A stretch of 64,000 bases of DNA from Bacteroidota bacterium. GTDB taxonomy: Bacteria; Bacteroidota; Bacteroidia; AKYH767-A; 2013-40CM-41-45. Below, piece after piece: positions 1-8,543 of this stretch. The stretch is taken from NCBI GenBank assembly GCA_003389385.1, contig QQVM01000012.1, positions 186,001 to 250,000 of the forward strand, given 5' to 3'. Within the stretch, counting starts at the first letter, position 1. Each line of letters begins with the position of its first letter. The position numbers and the translations under genes were made by a program. The notes under the pieces were generated by a model. That model was not told the origin of the DNA. It saw only the letters and a list, made by a program, of their open reading frames with translations, and did no database searches.

Positions 1-2156
1 GTGATGGGAAGTACATTCACAATACCGGAAGTGATTCCGAAATGACCGAAGACATTTGGACCAAGGCCTGTCCTATTTGCCACAGGCGCAACATTGCTTC
101 CTGAGCCGGCTAGGTGAGTACCTGGATTTGTCCAGGCTGCATCGGCACCGGTTCTTCTCAAGATGTGAAGCGCGGTGAAATCAGACACCATCGGGAAACC
201 GTTTGCAAGAAGGTTTAAACTGTATACTCCGTTGTTCAGACCGTTTCCGGATGTGAGACTCCAGTAACCGTAACCCACATTGACACAATTGTCACCGTCA
301 TCCATAAGGGGAAGCCCGAGTGATCCCGGATTAGTTGGAATGAAACTGGCGGTTATAGTACCGTAAGTACTCGGATTGGTAGTGTATCGAATGATAGCCG
401 CATTATAAAATGCCATGGTACCGACAGGGAAATTCATGTTTGTTGAAGAGATTGCACTGCTCACCCATCTTCTCAAGTTTCCAACCACATGCCCGCTGGT
501 ACGGCTGATGCTGCCTACTGTCGAAGTATTGATTCCTACAGTAAGGACATTTGAATTAGTGATGAAATTTCCGGAAATAAAATTCAGTGTGGAGTTAACT
601 GAAGTTGAATATTCAAGAGTTACGTGCGAAGGGTTCTGAATGGTCAGATTCCTCACTTGTGAAGGAAGACCGTCTCCGCTTACCTGTGCGACTGTGCCTC
701 TGTATGTATAGTCAGCATTTGAATTAAAATTCCTGCCACCTGTATTCTGCACATTTCCTTTTGGTTGGTTCAATGTGATTCCGTCGCTTGATCCGATGAT
801 CAGACCGGCCGTGGAACTGAGTGTGAAATCTCCGTTTCCTGTAAACACGTTATCAGCCATGTCCAGCGTCACATTTGGATTCACAGTCACATCAACCCTG
901 TTTGTGATATTTCCATTGGATATAAACAGTGATGTTCCAGCAGGCTTGTTAAAGAAAACTTGTCCGCGGGAAACAGAGGATGCTTCTGTCAATAAGCCAG
1001 AACCTGAAATAACCAAGTTCCCTTTGATATTCAATATACCTATTCCTTTATTAGACTGACTGCTGTTATAGTTACTTAAAACCATTGATCCCCCGCTGAT
1101 ATTTACATTTCCGTCAACATTCATTGTACCTGACTGATTTCCGTAGGCCGTACCGCCGGTTTTATTGAAATTCAGGCTTCCTCCGGTCACATTCACATCA
1201 CCCTGAACATTCACGGTGGCACTTCCGTTTACACAAATGAACAAGTTTCCTCCTTCAACATTCAGGTTACCGTTAATCTGTTGAGTGGTGTTATTTCCCT
1301 GCTGGTCAAAGAACAAGCTGGCATTACCAAGGTTTCTAATTATTAAATCACCCTGCACTGTTCCCATGCTGTTTCCTAAGTTGATATCTCCGGTCATCCC
1401 TGGAGAATTCCAGACCAGACTTTTGAACTGCTGAGATATATTTCCCGGGATTGAAGAGACAACTCCGGTTATTTCGCAGATAGCTCCGTTTTGCCAGGCC
1501 GCCTGAGGTAGCGAGCTGCCATCCATTGCGTGTTCAAAGACACCTCCTGTTCTCACATTAAACAGACCCGAAGTAACAGGCATGCTGCCGCCTTCCCTTT
1601 TAAATCTTCCCCAAACCCAGATGGAGGCAGAATTATTCACCACTGCTCCTGTATTTTTAAGATTTGTCACACCAAATACTTCGAGCCGTGACAGTGATCT
1701 AAGGTCAAGGGTTGAAAAAATATTCAGCGTTCCTTTCACTATGAGGTCGCTGCCGGAAGGATTATCCACAATGGTCAGTGTACCAGCCTGTACATTCAAG
1801 GTAGCATCCGTGTCAACAATCACCTCATCCAAAGTGATGTTTGAATTGATGGTTACTGTGTGCCCACTTGAAATGATAATAGTACTGTTTGATGCAGAGG
1901 GCACATTGCTGCTGGCAATCCAGGCCGCGCCATTGCTGCTTTCCCAGATGGCAGGATTGTCAAAAGACCCTGATTCTTTGGTTCTGTATATGTAGTTGCT
2001 GGCCGACATAGCTTCTTCGGGTGTGATCATGGATGCAAACCATGATGCGGAGAATGTAAGCACACCAAGGATAAATGCACCAGTAACAACCCTAAATGCA
2101 GGAGTAAATTTCAGTTTTAGCTTTCTTGAGTTTCTGAACTTAAGATTAGATCGCAT
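1..2156 (-). CDS. Adhesin-like secreted protein, probably T9SS-exported (3' end outside window)
   Basis: An uninterrupted minus-strand reading frame runs from ATG at 2156-2154 (MRSNLRFRNSRKLK) to the window edge, at least 718 codons. A long basic N-region is followed by a hydrophobic segment (residues about 20-45), read as a signal sequence. Then comes a G8-like start (GSFDNPAIWESSNGAAW, then HTVTINSNITLDEVIV) and a long Gly/Asn/Ser-rich beta-repeat region with phrases such as INGNLNVEGGN and VQGDVNVTGGS, expected to form a beta-solenoid. The last visible residues, NVLPI, match the LPIVLTNF linker that precedes the sorting domain in the paralogue at 22012-24741, so the missing part should carry a T9SS domain. 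Function is inferred to be surface adhesion or matrix. Plus-strand frames over this region are shadows of it. Confidence 0.85.
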   Translation of the reverse strand, partial: MRSNLKFRNSRKLKLKFTPAFRVVTGAFILGVLTFSASWFASMITPEEAMSASNYIYRTKESGSFDNPAIWESSNGAAWIASSNVPSASNSTIIISSGHTVTINSNITLDEVIVDTDATLNVQAGTLTIVDNPSGSDLIVKGTLNIFSTLDLRSLSRLEVFGVTNLKNTGAVVNNSASIWVWGRFKREGGSMPVTSGLFNVRTGGVFEHAMDGSSLPQAAWQNGAICEITGVVSSIPGNISQQFKSLVWNSPGMTGDINLGNSMGTVQGDLIIRNLGNASLFFDQQGNNTTQQINGNLNVEGGNLFICVNGSATVNVQGDVNVTGGSLNFNKTGGTAYGNQSGTMNVDGNVNISGGSMVLSNYNSSQSNKGIGILNIKGNLVISGSGLLTEASSVSRGQVFFNKPAGTSLFISNGNITNRVDVTVNPNVTLDMADNVFTGNGDFTLSSTAGLIIGSSDGITLNQPKGNVQNTGGRNFNSNADYTYRGTVAQVSGDGLPSQVRNLTIQNPSHVTLEYSTSVNSTLNFISGNFITNSNVLTVGINTSTVGSISRTSGHVVGNLRRWVSSAISSTNMNFPVGTMAFYNAAIIRYTTNPSTYGTITASFIPTNPGSLGLPLMDDGDNCVNVGYGYWSLTSGNGLNNGVYSLNLLANGFPMVSDFTALHILRRTGADAAWTNPGTHLAGSGSNVAPVANRTGLGPNVFGHFGITSGIVNVLPI

Positions 2157-2687
2157 AAGTTATATTTACAATATTCTAGTTTTGAATTCTGCAGTTGACC
2201 AAAAATAAACTATGCAGAAATAGATCTTTGTATGTGAAATCGTAAGAAAGGTTATAGCTGCTCCGTTTTAAAAAGTGTAATAATTCTTATAAATATTCAT
2301 CATCTTCATTTCAAGAACGCATGAATTAAAATAACTATAAATCATTTTAAATTGCCAGATCCGAGCTTGAGTTTTATTAATTTTTTAGTGCCTATTACAA
2401 TTTAAAACACTTCAGAGGAATTCAGAAAATAAATATACGAGCGAAAAAAGATGAACATCTAATGCTAACCTAGCCATACATAATCCTTTACTTCTGTTGT
2501 AAGAAGTTCACAGGAATAAAACAAGAATATTGAATATCATCAATGAGTTTTTAGAACTGGAAATTAATGCAGAGGCAAGGTTACTTATTATTCAGGAATT
2601 TATAATTACAGGTATGATATAATGAGGAAGCCGGTCTAAAATTGAGTTTCTGGCCCAGTGAATTAATAAGCAGAAAAAAATCAGAAA
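2157..2687. other. Gene-free AT-rich spacer
   Basis: This 531-base stretch lies between the adhesin gene start and the end of the next minus-strand gene. All frames are broken by stops and the composition is AT-rich. Apart from the -7 candidate near 2200 I see no RNA gene, repeat or strong hairpin. Confidence 0.6.
2200..2207 (-). promoter_or_regulatory. Candidate -7 element for the adhesin gene
   Basis: On the minus strand the sequence reads TATTTTTG, a full match to the Bacteroidota -7 consensus TAnnTTTG, 43 bases before the ATG at 2156. No clear -33 TTTG is seen at the usual distance, so support is partial. Confidence 0.3.
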
Positions 2688-4475
2688 TCAGCGTCTCACC
2701 TGGAGTTTTTCGTAGTACACATGAGATGATGTATTGATTTCTACAAAATATAGTCCGGGTTTAAGTTTATCAATATCTACCCTTTCAACGTACCCGGGGG
2801 AGGAGTGAACATGCTGTCCTTTATTATCAATTATTCTTATGTGTTTCACAGCATCGGATGATCGCACCTGGAAATGCGTGGAAGCCGGTATGGGGAATAT
2901 TTCCAAAGAACCAACACCTGAACAGTTTCCTGCGTGAACTACATCAGAATATGAATAGGTGCCGTCAAAGTCCGTTTGCTTCAGCCTGTAATATGATCTC
3001 GCTGTTCCCGCCTCCCTGTCGAGGCACGAATAAGAATTTACTGTATTGGAATTTCCGGCGCCAGAAACATGATGTACTATGCTCCAGTTCTCGTAATCCG
3101 ATGAGCGTTCCACAGTAAAATAATCGTTATTTATTTCGGATGCCGTTGTCCAAATGATTCTGACATTACCATTTTCACATTGTGCATTGAAATTCATAAG
3201 CTGAATAGGCAGTGTGCTCACAGCCCAGACCGTAATTCTTATGTGATCAATGTTTGCAGTACCATTCTGTACAATCGCCGACAGTGCAGAGCCAAATCCT
3301 GTGCTTAAAACATCTGAGAGCGTCCAGGTAGTCCCCCATAAATCGCTGCTTCCTCCATAGCTGATGTATGAATTTGCTGTAGGCCACTCCACACCGCTAT
3401 TGGCACGGTTGCTTCCAACCGGTGTTCCGCCTTTCATTAAACTTACCACGTTGTCCATGTTCCGAGCTCTTCTCAAAGTGAGACTTACTGCAGCAAAACG
3501 GTTTGCAGTTCCGTCGAATGTGAAGGTTGGCTGTTCTGTGCCAATCGCCGCACTCGCTTTGTGGCTGGTCATGAAGCTTGCTCCGGAATTTGGATAAGAT
3601 GCATGTGCAAAATAAATATTGGTGCCAGCTGTGAAGGATGAATTCACAGTAAAACCACCAGCACCATCCGGAGCCGGTGCCGGAGCCGGTCTGTTACCGG
3701 TAATAACTGCCGCAACAGACATACTGCCCGTGAGCGTGCTCAGCGCAGATCCCACCTGGTATGAATTTGACGGTGGACTTGTGAGTGAACTTTGCACGAT
3801 ATCCGGAACAGGATCGTATTGATCGACATTGTTAAAGACTGCTGAGGAGAATGTTTCACAATACTCTGCATGTACAGTACCGGTGAATACAGGAGAAATT
3901 GTATTAGACCCCGCCGCTGCAATTCCGGCTTCGTTCAATATCCAAACTTGAATGCGTGCATAAAACCCTGACAAAGCGAATATGTTCGCTACTTGTGTCA
4001 TTGGCTGACCACCATAAGTCATGGAAGTAATTTCCCTCGAATCTGTCCCGGTCTCCAGTGCAGCAATGACTACAAGGCAACGATTGATTCCTGCAGAAAC
4101 AGTTTTGGTAAGCCCGCTGCTCCAATTATTAAGCACCTCCACATTTAAAACTCCGCTGGAGCCTCTAAGGACCTCCACTCTTATTCCCTGAATATTGGCA
4201 GGCGAAGGAATGTCAAATCCGTATTCAGAAGAAGTAAGATAACGGCTTATACCTCTGGTTGAAACAGAAGCAGACACACCATCATTAGCAAATATGTTTG
4301 AGGTATTATTCCAGGCATTAGCTCCGATTGTAGAGAGGTTTCCGGATGCCGTCGGACTACTTAAATAACTGGTAGTTTGAGATTGTGCAATAAATGGCAA
4401 TTGCATTAACAAAAACAAATATAGCTTTGTCCATTTGTGTATTGCGAAGAGTTGCATTTTAATCAAGTACTTCAT
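2688..4475 (-). CDS. T9SS type A sorting domain protein with a split beta-sandwich domain
   Basis: 595 residues. The signal peptide is about residues 1-32 (hydrophobic YLFLLMQLPFIA, then QSQ); Met7 is an alternative start. Residues 34-108 (GFDIPSPANIQGIRVEVLR) and 339-421 (VSLMKGG, YGGSSDLWG, ANIDHIRITVWAV) look like the two halves of one beta-sandwich family seen in Bacteroidota surface proteins. They are separated by a domain of about 230 residues (109-338). Residues 422-521 are the fibronectin-like linker common before sorting domains (LPIQLMNFNA, ASEINNDYFTVERS, YYRLKQTDFDG). Residues 522-595 are the T9SS domain (FPIPAS, LKPGLYFVEI). Expected on the cell surface or secreted; the ligand is unknown. 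The neighbouring minus-strand T9SS gene is 530 bases away, so the two are probably transcribed separately. Confidence 0.85.
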   Translation of the reverse strand: MKYLIKMQLFAIHKWTKLYLFLLMQLPFIAQSQTTSYLSSPTASGNLSTIGANAWNNTSNIFANDGVSASVSTRGISRYLTSSEYGFDIPSPANIQGIRVEVLRGSSGVLNVEVLNNWSSGLTKTVSAGINRCLVVIAALETGTDSREITSMTYGGQPMTQVANIFALSGFYARIQVWILNEAGIAAAGSNTISPVFTGTVHAEYCETFSSAVFNNVDQYDPVPDIVQSSLTSPPSNSYQVGSALSTLTGSMSVAAVITGNRPAPAPAPDGAGGFTVNSSFTAGTNIYFAHASYPNSGASFMTSHKASAAIGTEQPTFTFDGTANRFAAVSLTLRRARNMDNVVSLMKGGTPVGSNRANSGVEWPTANSYISYGGSSDLWGTTWTLSDVLSTGFGSALSAIVQNGTANIDHIRITVWAVSTLPIQLMNFNAQCENGNVRIIWTTASEINNDYFTVERSSDYENWSIVHHVSGAGNSNTVNSYSCLDREAGTARSYYRLKQTDFDGTYSYSDVVHAGNCSGVGSLEIFPIPASTHFQVRSSDAVKHIRIIDNKGQHVHSSPGYVERVDIDKLKPGLYFVEINTSSHVYYEKLQVRR

Positions 4476-5087
4476 GGTGTAAAAGCAAATTAAAAACCAT
4501 TGCCAACAATATGCATCAACAAATGAGTCAGACTGAATGAATTTGCATCATATTCTTACATTTATGAATTGACAATATTTCCTTGTAAACTGATTTTCAT
4601 TATGGATAAATGCTAAAAATGAACTTTTTTAACGCTCTACTTCGGTAAATCTTACAAATGAGATTTTTTTTTATCAGAATATACAGTCTATTAAGCCAGG
4701 AAGCTTGAAAAACCAATCTATTATCAGGATGAAAGAAAAGTTCTACTGAATCAGCCGCGGTAGAGATGTATTTTACAATAGCACTCATGCTTCAAGATAG
4801 AAAAATTCTCATGCAATAAATTATATCCATTCCTTTACTTAATATTTTTTTCCGGAATTATCAAGCGCTATTTTAATATTTTCAGAATTTATTTTAACCG
4901 TTACCGGTTTGCACAATCTTCACAAAATAGTTTATTGACGAAAGGGGCTTTCGTAAATTTGTACCCCTCAATTCACTCTATATAATGCATTAACTTTTCC
5001 ATCTGCCAATTCCAAATAATACTTTTTACAAGCTCCATTAGACAATAATCTACTTTATGAGTCATTCACCTGAAAACAATATAAAAT
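4476..5087. other. Divergent intergenic region
   Basis: 612 bases between two divergently transcribed genes. It holds a good promoter candidate for the rightward gene at 4935-4961. A 62-codon minus-strand frame at 4600-4788 has lysine-rich low-complexity content and no recognisable features, and I do not call it a gene. Confidence 0.55.
4935..4961 (+). promoter_or_regulatory. Bacteroidota-type promoter for the YbjN-like gene
   Basis: TTG (4935-4937), a 16-base spacer, then TAAATTTG (4954-4961), an exact match to TAnnTTTG. Spacing is one base short of the usual 17-23. The predicted transcript start near 4968 leaves a leader of about 120 bases before the ATG at 5088. Confidence 0.5.
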
Positions 5088-5696
5088 ATGGCATTAATCT
5101 CTATCATCATTTTTATCCTTTTTATTTTAGGATTACTGGACAGCATTCTTGAAAAGATTATCGATTATGTTTCAAAACTCTTTCCAAAAAGCAATAAAAA
5201 ACCCCTGAATTATTATTCAGGATTCAGGAATGCAGTAAGGGATATTCTGGATCAGCGTAATGTTAAATATATCATATCAGCAAACGCCAGAAATGAAAAA
5301 TTTTATATCATACCTGTGCATACTGATGCAGCTATTTTTGAAATGAGGGTTTACACTGATGATAAGGCCGGCTTCTACTGTACTGTGATAAACCCGGTAA
5401 GTATTCCCATTTTAAGTCGTCCTTCAGTATTCAGCCTTATCAATATGCTGAATTATCACATGAAGAATGGGCAATTTTACATAGACTCCCACAGCGGAAA
5501 TATCTATTTCAGCAGCGAAATCATCAACCAGGAAAATGAAAGAGATGTTCCATCCATGTTGCATGGCGCGATGGAGCATTGCCTGAAAGCCAGCGAATGG
5601 GCATTCAACGCATTTATATCAGTCGCATTCAGAAACGCGGAACCGTCTGCTATTTGGAAAGAAATGATGCTCAATGTCAATCCCAGATTAAATTAA
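5088..5696 (+). CDS. Membrane-anchored YbjN-like protein
   Basis: 202 residues. Residues 2-18 form one hydrophobic segment (ISIIIFILFILGLL), followed by a basic stretch (FPKSNKKP), so the protein is probably anchored with its globular part in the cytoplasm. Residues 45-195 resemble the YbjN/type III chaperone-like fold: alternating beta strands (FYIIPVHTDAAIFEMRVYT), then SLINMLNYHMKNGQFYIDSHSGNIYFSSEI, a pattern typical of YbjN, then helices. YbjN proteins are linked to stress and surface phenotypes but no biochemical activity is firmly assigned. It converges on the AAA ATPase at 5727-6851, with 30 bases between the stop codons. The family call is by pattern only. Confidence 0.7.
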   Translation: MALISIIIFILFILGLLDSILEKIIDYVSKLFPKSNKKPLNYYSGFRNAVRDILDQRNVKYIISANARNEKFYIIPVHTDAAIFEMRVYTDDKAGFYCTVINPVSIPILSRPSVFSLINMLNYHMKNGQFYIDSHSGNIYFSSEIINQENERDVPSMLHGAMEHCLKASEWAFNAFISVAFRNAEPSAIWKEMMLNVNPRLN

Positions 5697-5726
5697 AATT
5701 TGTATACACCTGCTAAATTAACACCT

Positions 5727-6851
5727 TTATTCTCCAGAATCAGATTTTACAAAACCAACCTGAGCTTTTTCGGGAGGAAGAAAGTCTTTCCCTTCATAAT
5801 TATATATTTCAGCAAGTGTCATTTTTTGCTGCCTGAGATTTACTGTATGGCCGATATGATTCATAAGCTTCAAAGTCTTGTCCTCGGTAAGCCTGTCGAA
5901 TTCATACATGGCAATAAGTCGACCCTTCCTGAGCAATGCCTTGTCTATGTTATCCAGCTGAGTATTGAATGTGCAGATTACCTGGATGCCCAAAGCCGCG
6001 CCGGGAATGCCGTCAGTAAGATTCAGGAGGATAGCAATATTTGATTCACCTGATCTTTCTCTTGAAACAATCAGCTCTTCTGCATCTTCTATGATAAGTA
6101 TACTGTCTTTATTATCGATGAGGAGAGACATAAGTGAAGGCGTATCCATGCCTGCTGCGATACGCACAGGCATGAAGATTATCTTTTTCTTCAACTTGCT
6201 TATCAGCATACGCAGATATGTGGATTTTCCTGTACCCGGTTTGCCGTGGAGAAGAACCACACCGCTCTTATTGCCTTTGGAAAGACAATTGAATATCAAA
6301 TTGTGTACAGCTTCAAAGTCATCATTATAATTGAGAGCAATACTAAGATTGGGCTTATCCAGCTTAAGCGGATGAAGATTCATGCCGAACTCTCCCTGCA
6401 CAACCATATGGATCAATCCGCTGCGGCTGCGCCTGATCTTGCAGCTCATCATGTCCTTTTCAAGTTGCTTGACAAGCTCAGCGGACAAATCCTTGCAAAG
6501 TATAGTTGATGAACCCATGTCTTCTACGTCTACGAGTATATCGTCTCCCAGAATATAAATTGTGTTGACAAACTCACGTGAGTTGCCGTAAGGCGTATTC
6601 CGCTTGTACTCATGTTTTGCGAGAATAAGGTGGGCGTACTTTTGCTCAATCAATCCGGCGACTTTGGTATAATCTAAAGGACAAATGTTTAATGCGCTTG
6701 GAATGGAATTATAATAAGAGTAATAAAGTTTTTTAGAGCTCACATAAACTCCGGGATGACCAAAAACCGCCATTGAAGGATTTACAAGAGATGGTGCCTG
6801 CTTCGACCTGGAATCAGTAATGGAATTATTTACGGGAATTTCTATTATCAT
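5727..6851 (-). CDS. AAA ATPase, BCS1-like
   Basis: 374 residues. The C-terminal half is a AAA domain: Walker A GKPGTGKST (203-211), Walker B ILIIED (251-256), sensor-1 Asn in ICTFNTQ (Asn296) and Arg308/Arg311 in LLRKGRL as the likely arginine finger region. The order and the KGR[LM]-type motif match the BCS1 branch of AAA proteins, known as translocase/assembly factors of mitochondrial complex III; bacterial members are mostly uncharacterised. Residues 1-170 form a separate N-domain without membrane segments that I do not recognise, which may define the substrate. No signal peptide, so cytoplasmic. It is a single-gene unit whose start is 162 bases from the divergent phosphatase gene at 7014. 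Confidence 0.85.
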   Translation of the reverse strand: MIIEIPVNNSITDSRSKQAPSLVNPSMAVFGHPGVYVSSKKLYYSYYNSIPSALNICPLDYTKVAGLIEQKYAHLILAKHEYKRNTPYGNSREFVNTIYILGDDILVDVEDMGSSTILCKDLSAELVKQLEKDMMSCKIRRSRSGLIHMVVQGEFGMNLHPLKLDKPNLSIALNYNDDFEAVHNLIFNCLSKGNKSGVVLLHGKPGTGKSTYLRMLISKLKKKIIFMPVRIAAGMDTPSLMSLLIDNKDSILIIEDAEELIVSRERSGESNIAILLNLTDGIPGAALGIQVICTFNTQLDNIDKALLRKGRLIAMYEFDRLTEDKTLKLMNHIGHTVNLRQQKMTLAEIYNYEGKDFLPPEKAQVGFVKSDSGE

Positions 6852-7013
6852 AATATAAAATTTAAAAGTTACTTGTCACTAGCAAAAATATAATGCAGCT
6901 ACGCATTCTATGTACGTTTAAATTTTTTCACTCATCAAGGCGGTTGAAATACTTCTTATATTGTGTGTTTTCGCATATTGCATTCTGCCTATAAGCTGAT
7001 TAAATAAATAAAA

Positions 7014-8255
7014 ATGACTTCTACACAGATCTACGACCTGTTTCGCAGAGTTGACATATTCGTTCACATACCTGACAATATCCTTGCGGCTTTCACTTCA
7101 GGCCTGAGAGAATATAATTTTCGCGAAGGAGAAACAATTATTTACAAAGGCGACGAAGGGAATTCAATGTATGTAATTTCAGAGGGAATTCTTAAAGTAC
7201 ACGACGGAAAACATAAGATAGCTGAGTTACATCCGGGCAATTTTTTCGGGGAATTTTCACTTTTGGATGAAGCACCACGTTCTATGTCTGTCTCTGCTTT
7301 GAGCGACTCCAAACTTGTCAGAATAAGCCGTGAGCACTTTTTTTCACTGTTCAGAGAACAACCGGAAATAGCAAGGCAAATCATTAAATCACTGACTCTG
7401 CGACTTAGAAAACAAAATGAATCAATAATCACTGAGCTGAGAAACAGGGAAGCTGAATTATCCAGGCAAGTGGAAGAGCGCACCAAAGAACTTGTTCTAA
7501 AAAACAAAGAGATAACAGACAATGTAAATTATGCAAGAAGAATTCAGCAGGCAATATTGCCTGATGACAAAACTATTGATGGTGAATTTGAAGACTCATT
7601 TATACTGTACATACCGAAAGATATTGTCAGTGGAGATTTTTATTCCTTCTTTAAGGCAGGGGCTGTGAAAATAATCGTTGCGGCTGACTGTACAGGACAC
7701 GGTGTATCCGGTGCATTTCTGAGTCTGCTTGGGCATTCCCTGCTGAATCAGATCATCACAGAAAAAAAACTATCTATGCCCGGAGAAATACTTGATGAAT
7801 TGCATGAATCCCTTGTAAGCATACTTAACCAGAGAAACAAAGAATCAACAGACGGGATGGATGCTGCTGTTTGTTGTTATACAGAATCGGAAGGAACTCT
7901 TCATTACGCAGGTGCGAACAGGCCAATGTGGCTTCTTCGTGACAAGGAGTTTAAAATTTTTACACCCAATAAATATCCTGTAGGCGGCTTGCAAATCAGT
8001 CATGATAAATACAACAATCATTCGATTCAAACCATGAAAGGAGATACTGTTTATATTTTCAGCGACGGCTTTGCAGATCAGTTTGGAGGCGACAAAGGAA
8101 AAAAGCTAATGGTAAAAAACTTCAGGGAAACTCTTCTCTCAATAAGCGGAATGAACATGCAGGAACAAAAGAAATTTCTTTCAAATTTTTTCAATGACTG
8201 GAAAGGTCAAAATGAACAGGTTGATGATGTCCTGGTGATTGGATTAAAATTCTAA
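7014..8255 (+). CDS. Cyclic-nucleotide-binding PP2C (SpoIIE-type) serine phosphatase
   Basis: 413 residues. Residues 10-125 are a cyclic-nucleotide-binding domain with a phosphate-binding cassette, FGEFSLLDEAPRSMSV (79-93, Arg89). Residues 130-185 form a coiled-coil signalling helix (ELRNREAELSRQVEERTKEL, then NYARRIQQAILP). Residues 195-413 are a PP2C/SpoIIE phosphatase with metal ligands Asp208 (VSGDF), Asp225 (ADCTGHG) and Asp351 (FSDG). The likely substrate is a phosphorylated anti-sigma-factor antagonist or similar partner-switch protein, with activity tuned by a bound nucleotide or other small ligand. No transmembrane segment, so cytoplasmic. No antagonist or anti-sigma gene lies next to it, so its partners must be elsewhere. 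Confidence 0.92.
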   Translation: MTSTQIYDLFRRVDIFVHIPDNILAAFTSGLREYNFREGETIIYKGDEGNSMYVISEGILKVHDGKHKIAELHPGNFFGEFSLLDEAPRSMSVSALSDSKLVRISREHFFSLFREQPEIARQIIKSLTLRLRKQNESIITELRNREAELSRQVEERTKELVLKNKEITDNVNYARRIQQAILPDDKTIDGEFEDSFILYIPKDIVSGDFYSFFKAGAVKIIVAADCTGHGVSGAFLSLLGHSLLNQIITEKKLSMPGEILDELHESLVSILNQRNKESTDGMDAAVCCYTESEGTLHYAGANRPMWLLRDKEFKIFTPNKYPVGGLQISHDKYNNHSIQTMKGDTVYIFSDGFADQFGGDKGKKLMVKNFRETLLSISGMNMQEQKKFLSNFFNDWKGQNEQVDDVLVIGLKF

Positions 8256-8543
8256 AATAGGCTTTAAGTATTTGCCTCGATTTTTTATTCCAAAATCTCA
8301 TTTCAGTCCGCGTCAGTTCAATGCTTTCACTTAATTAAATAAACCTGAAATTTCCAATTAATAAGTCTCTATAAATTATAATCCATTTAGTGCCTTCATG
8401 CTATTTTCTATGTTCTGCACTTTCTTACCAAGCCACGCATGGATTTGGCCAAAAAAGAAAAATTGTTTTTGCCGGAATTCAACAATTTTCGTAAAATAGA
8501 ATTTCATTAGCACGAATCCCGGAAAGCCGGGCCAGTTAAGGTT

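Noticed and set aside
1762-1770. Perfect DnaA box inside the adhesin gene
   Set aside because: Single site within coding sequence; expected occasionally by chance.
415-2208. Plus-strand frames across the first 2.2 kb
   Set aside because: They are antisense to the continuous adhesin frame on the minus strand, whose translation has a start, signal segment and repeat structure.
4600-4788. 62-codon minus-strand frame
   Set aside because: Low-complexity sequence, no signal, no motif, no promoter; likely chance.
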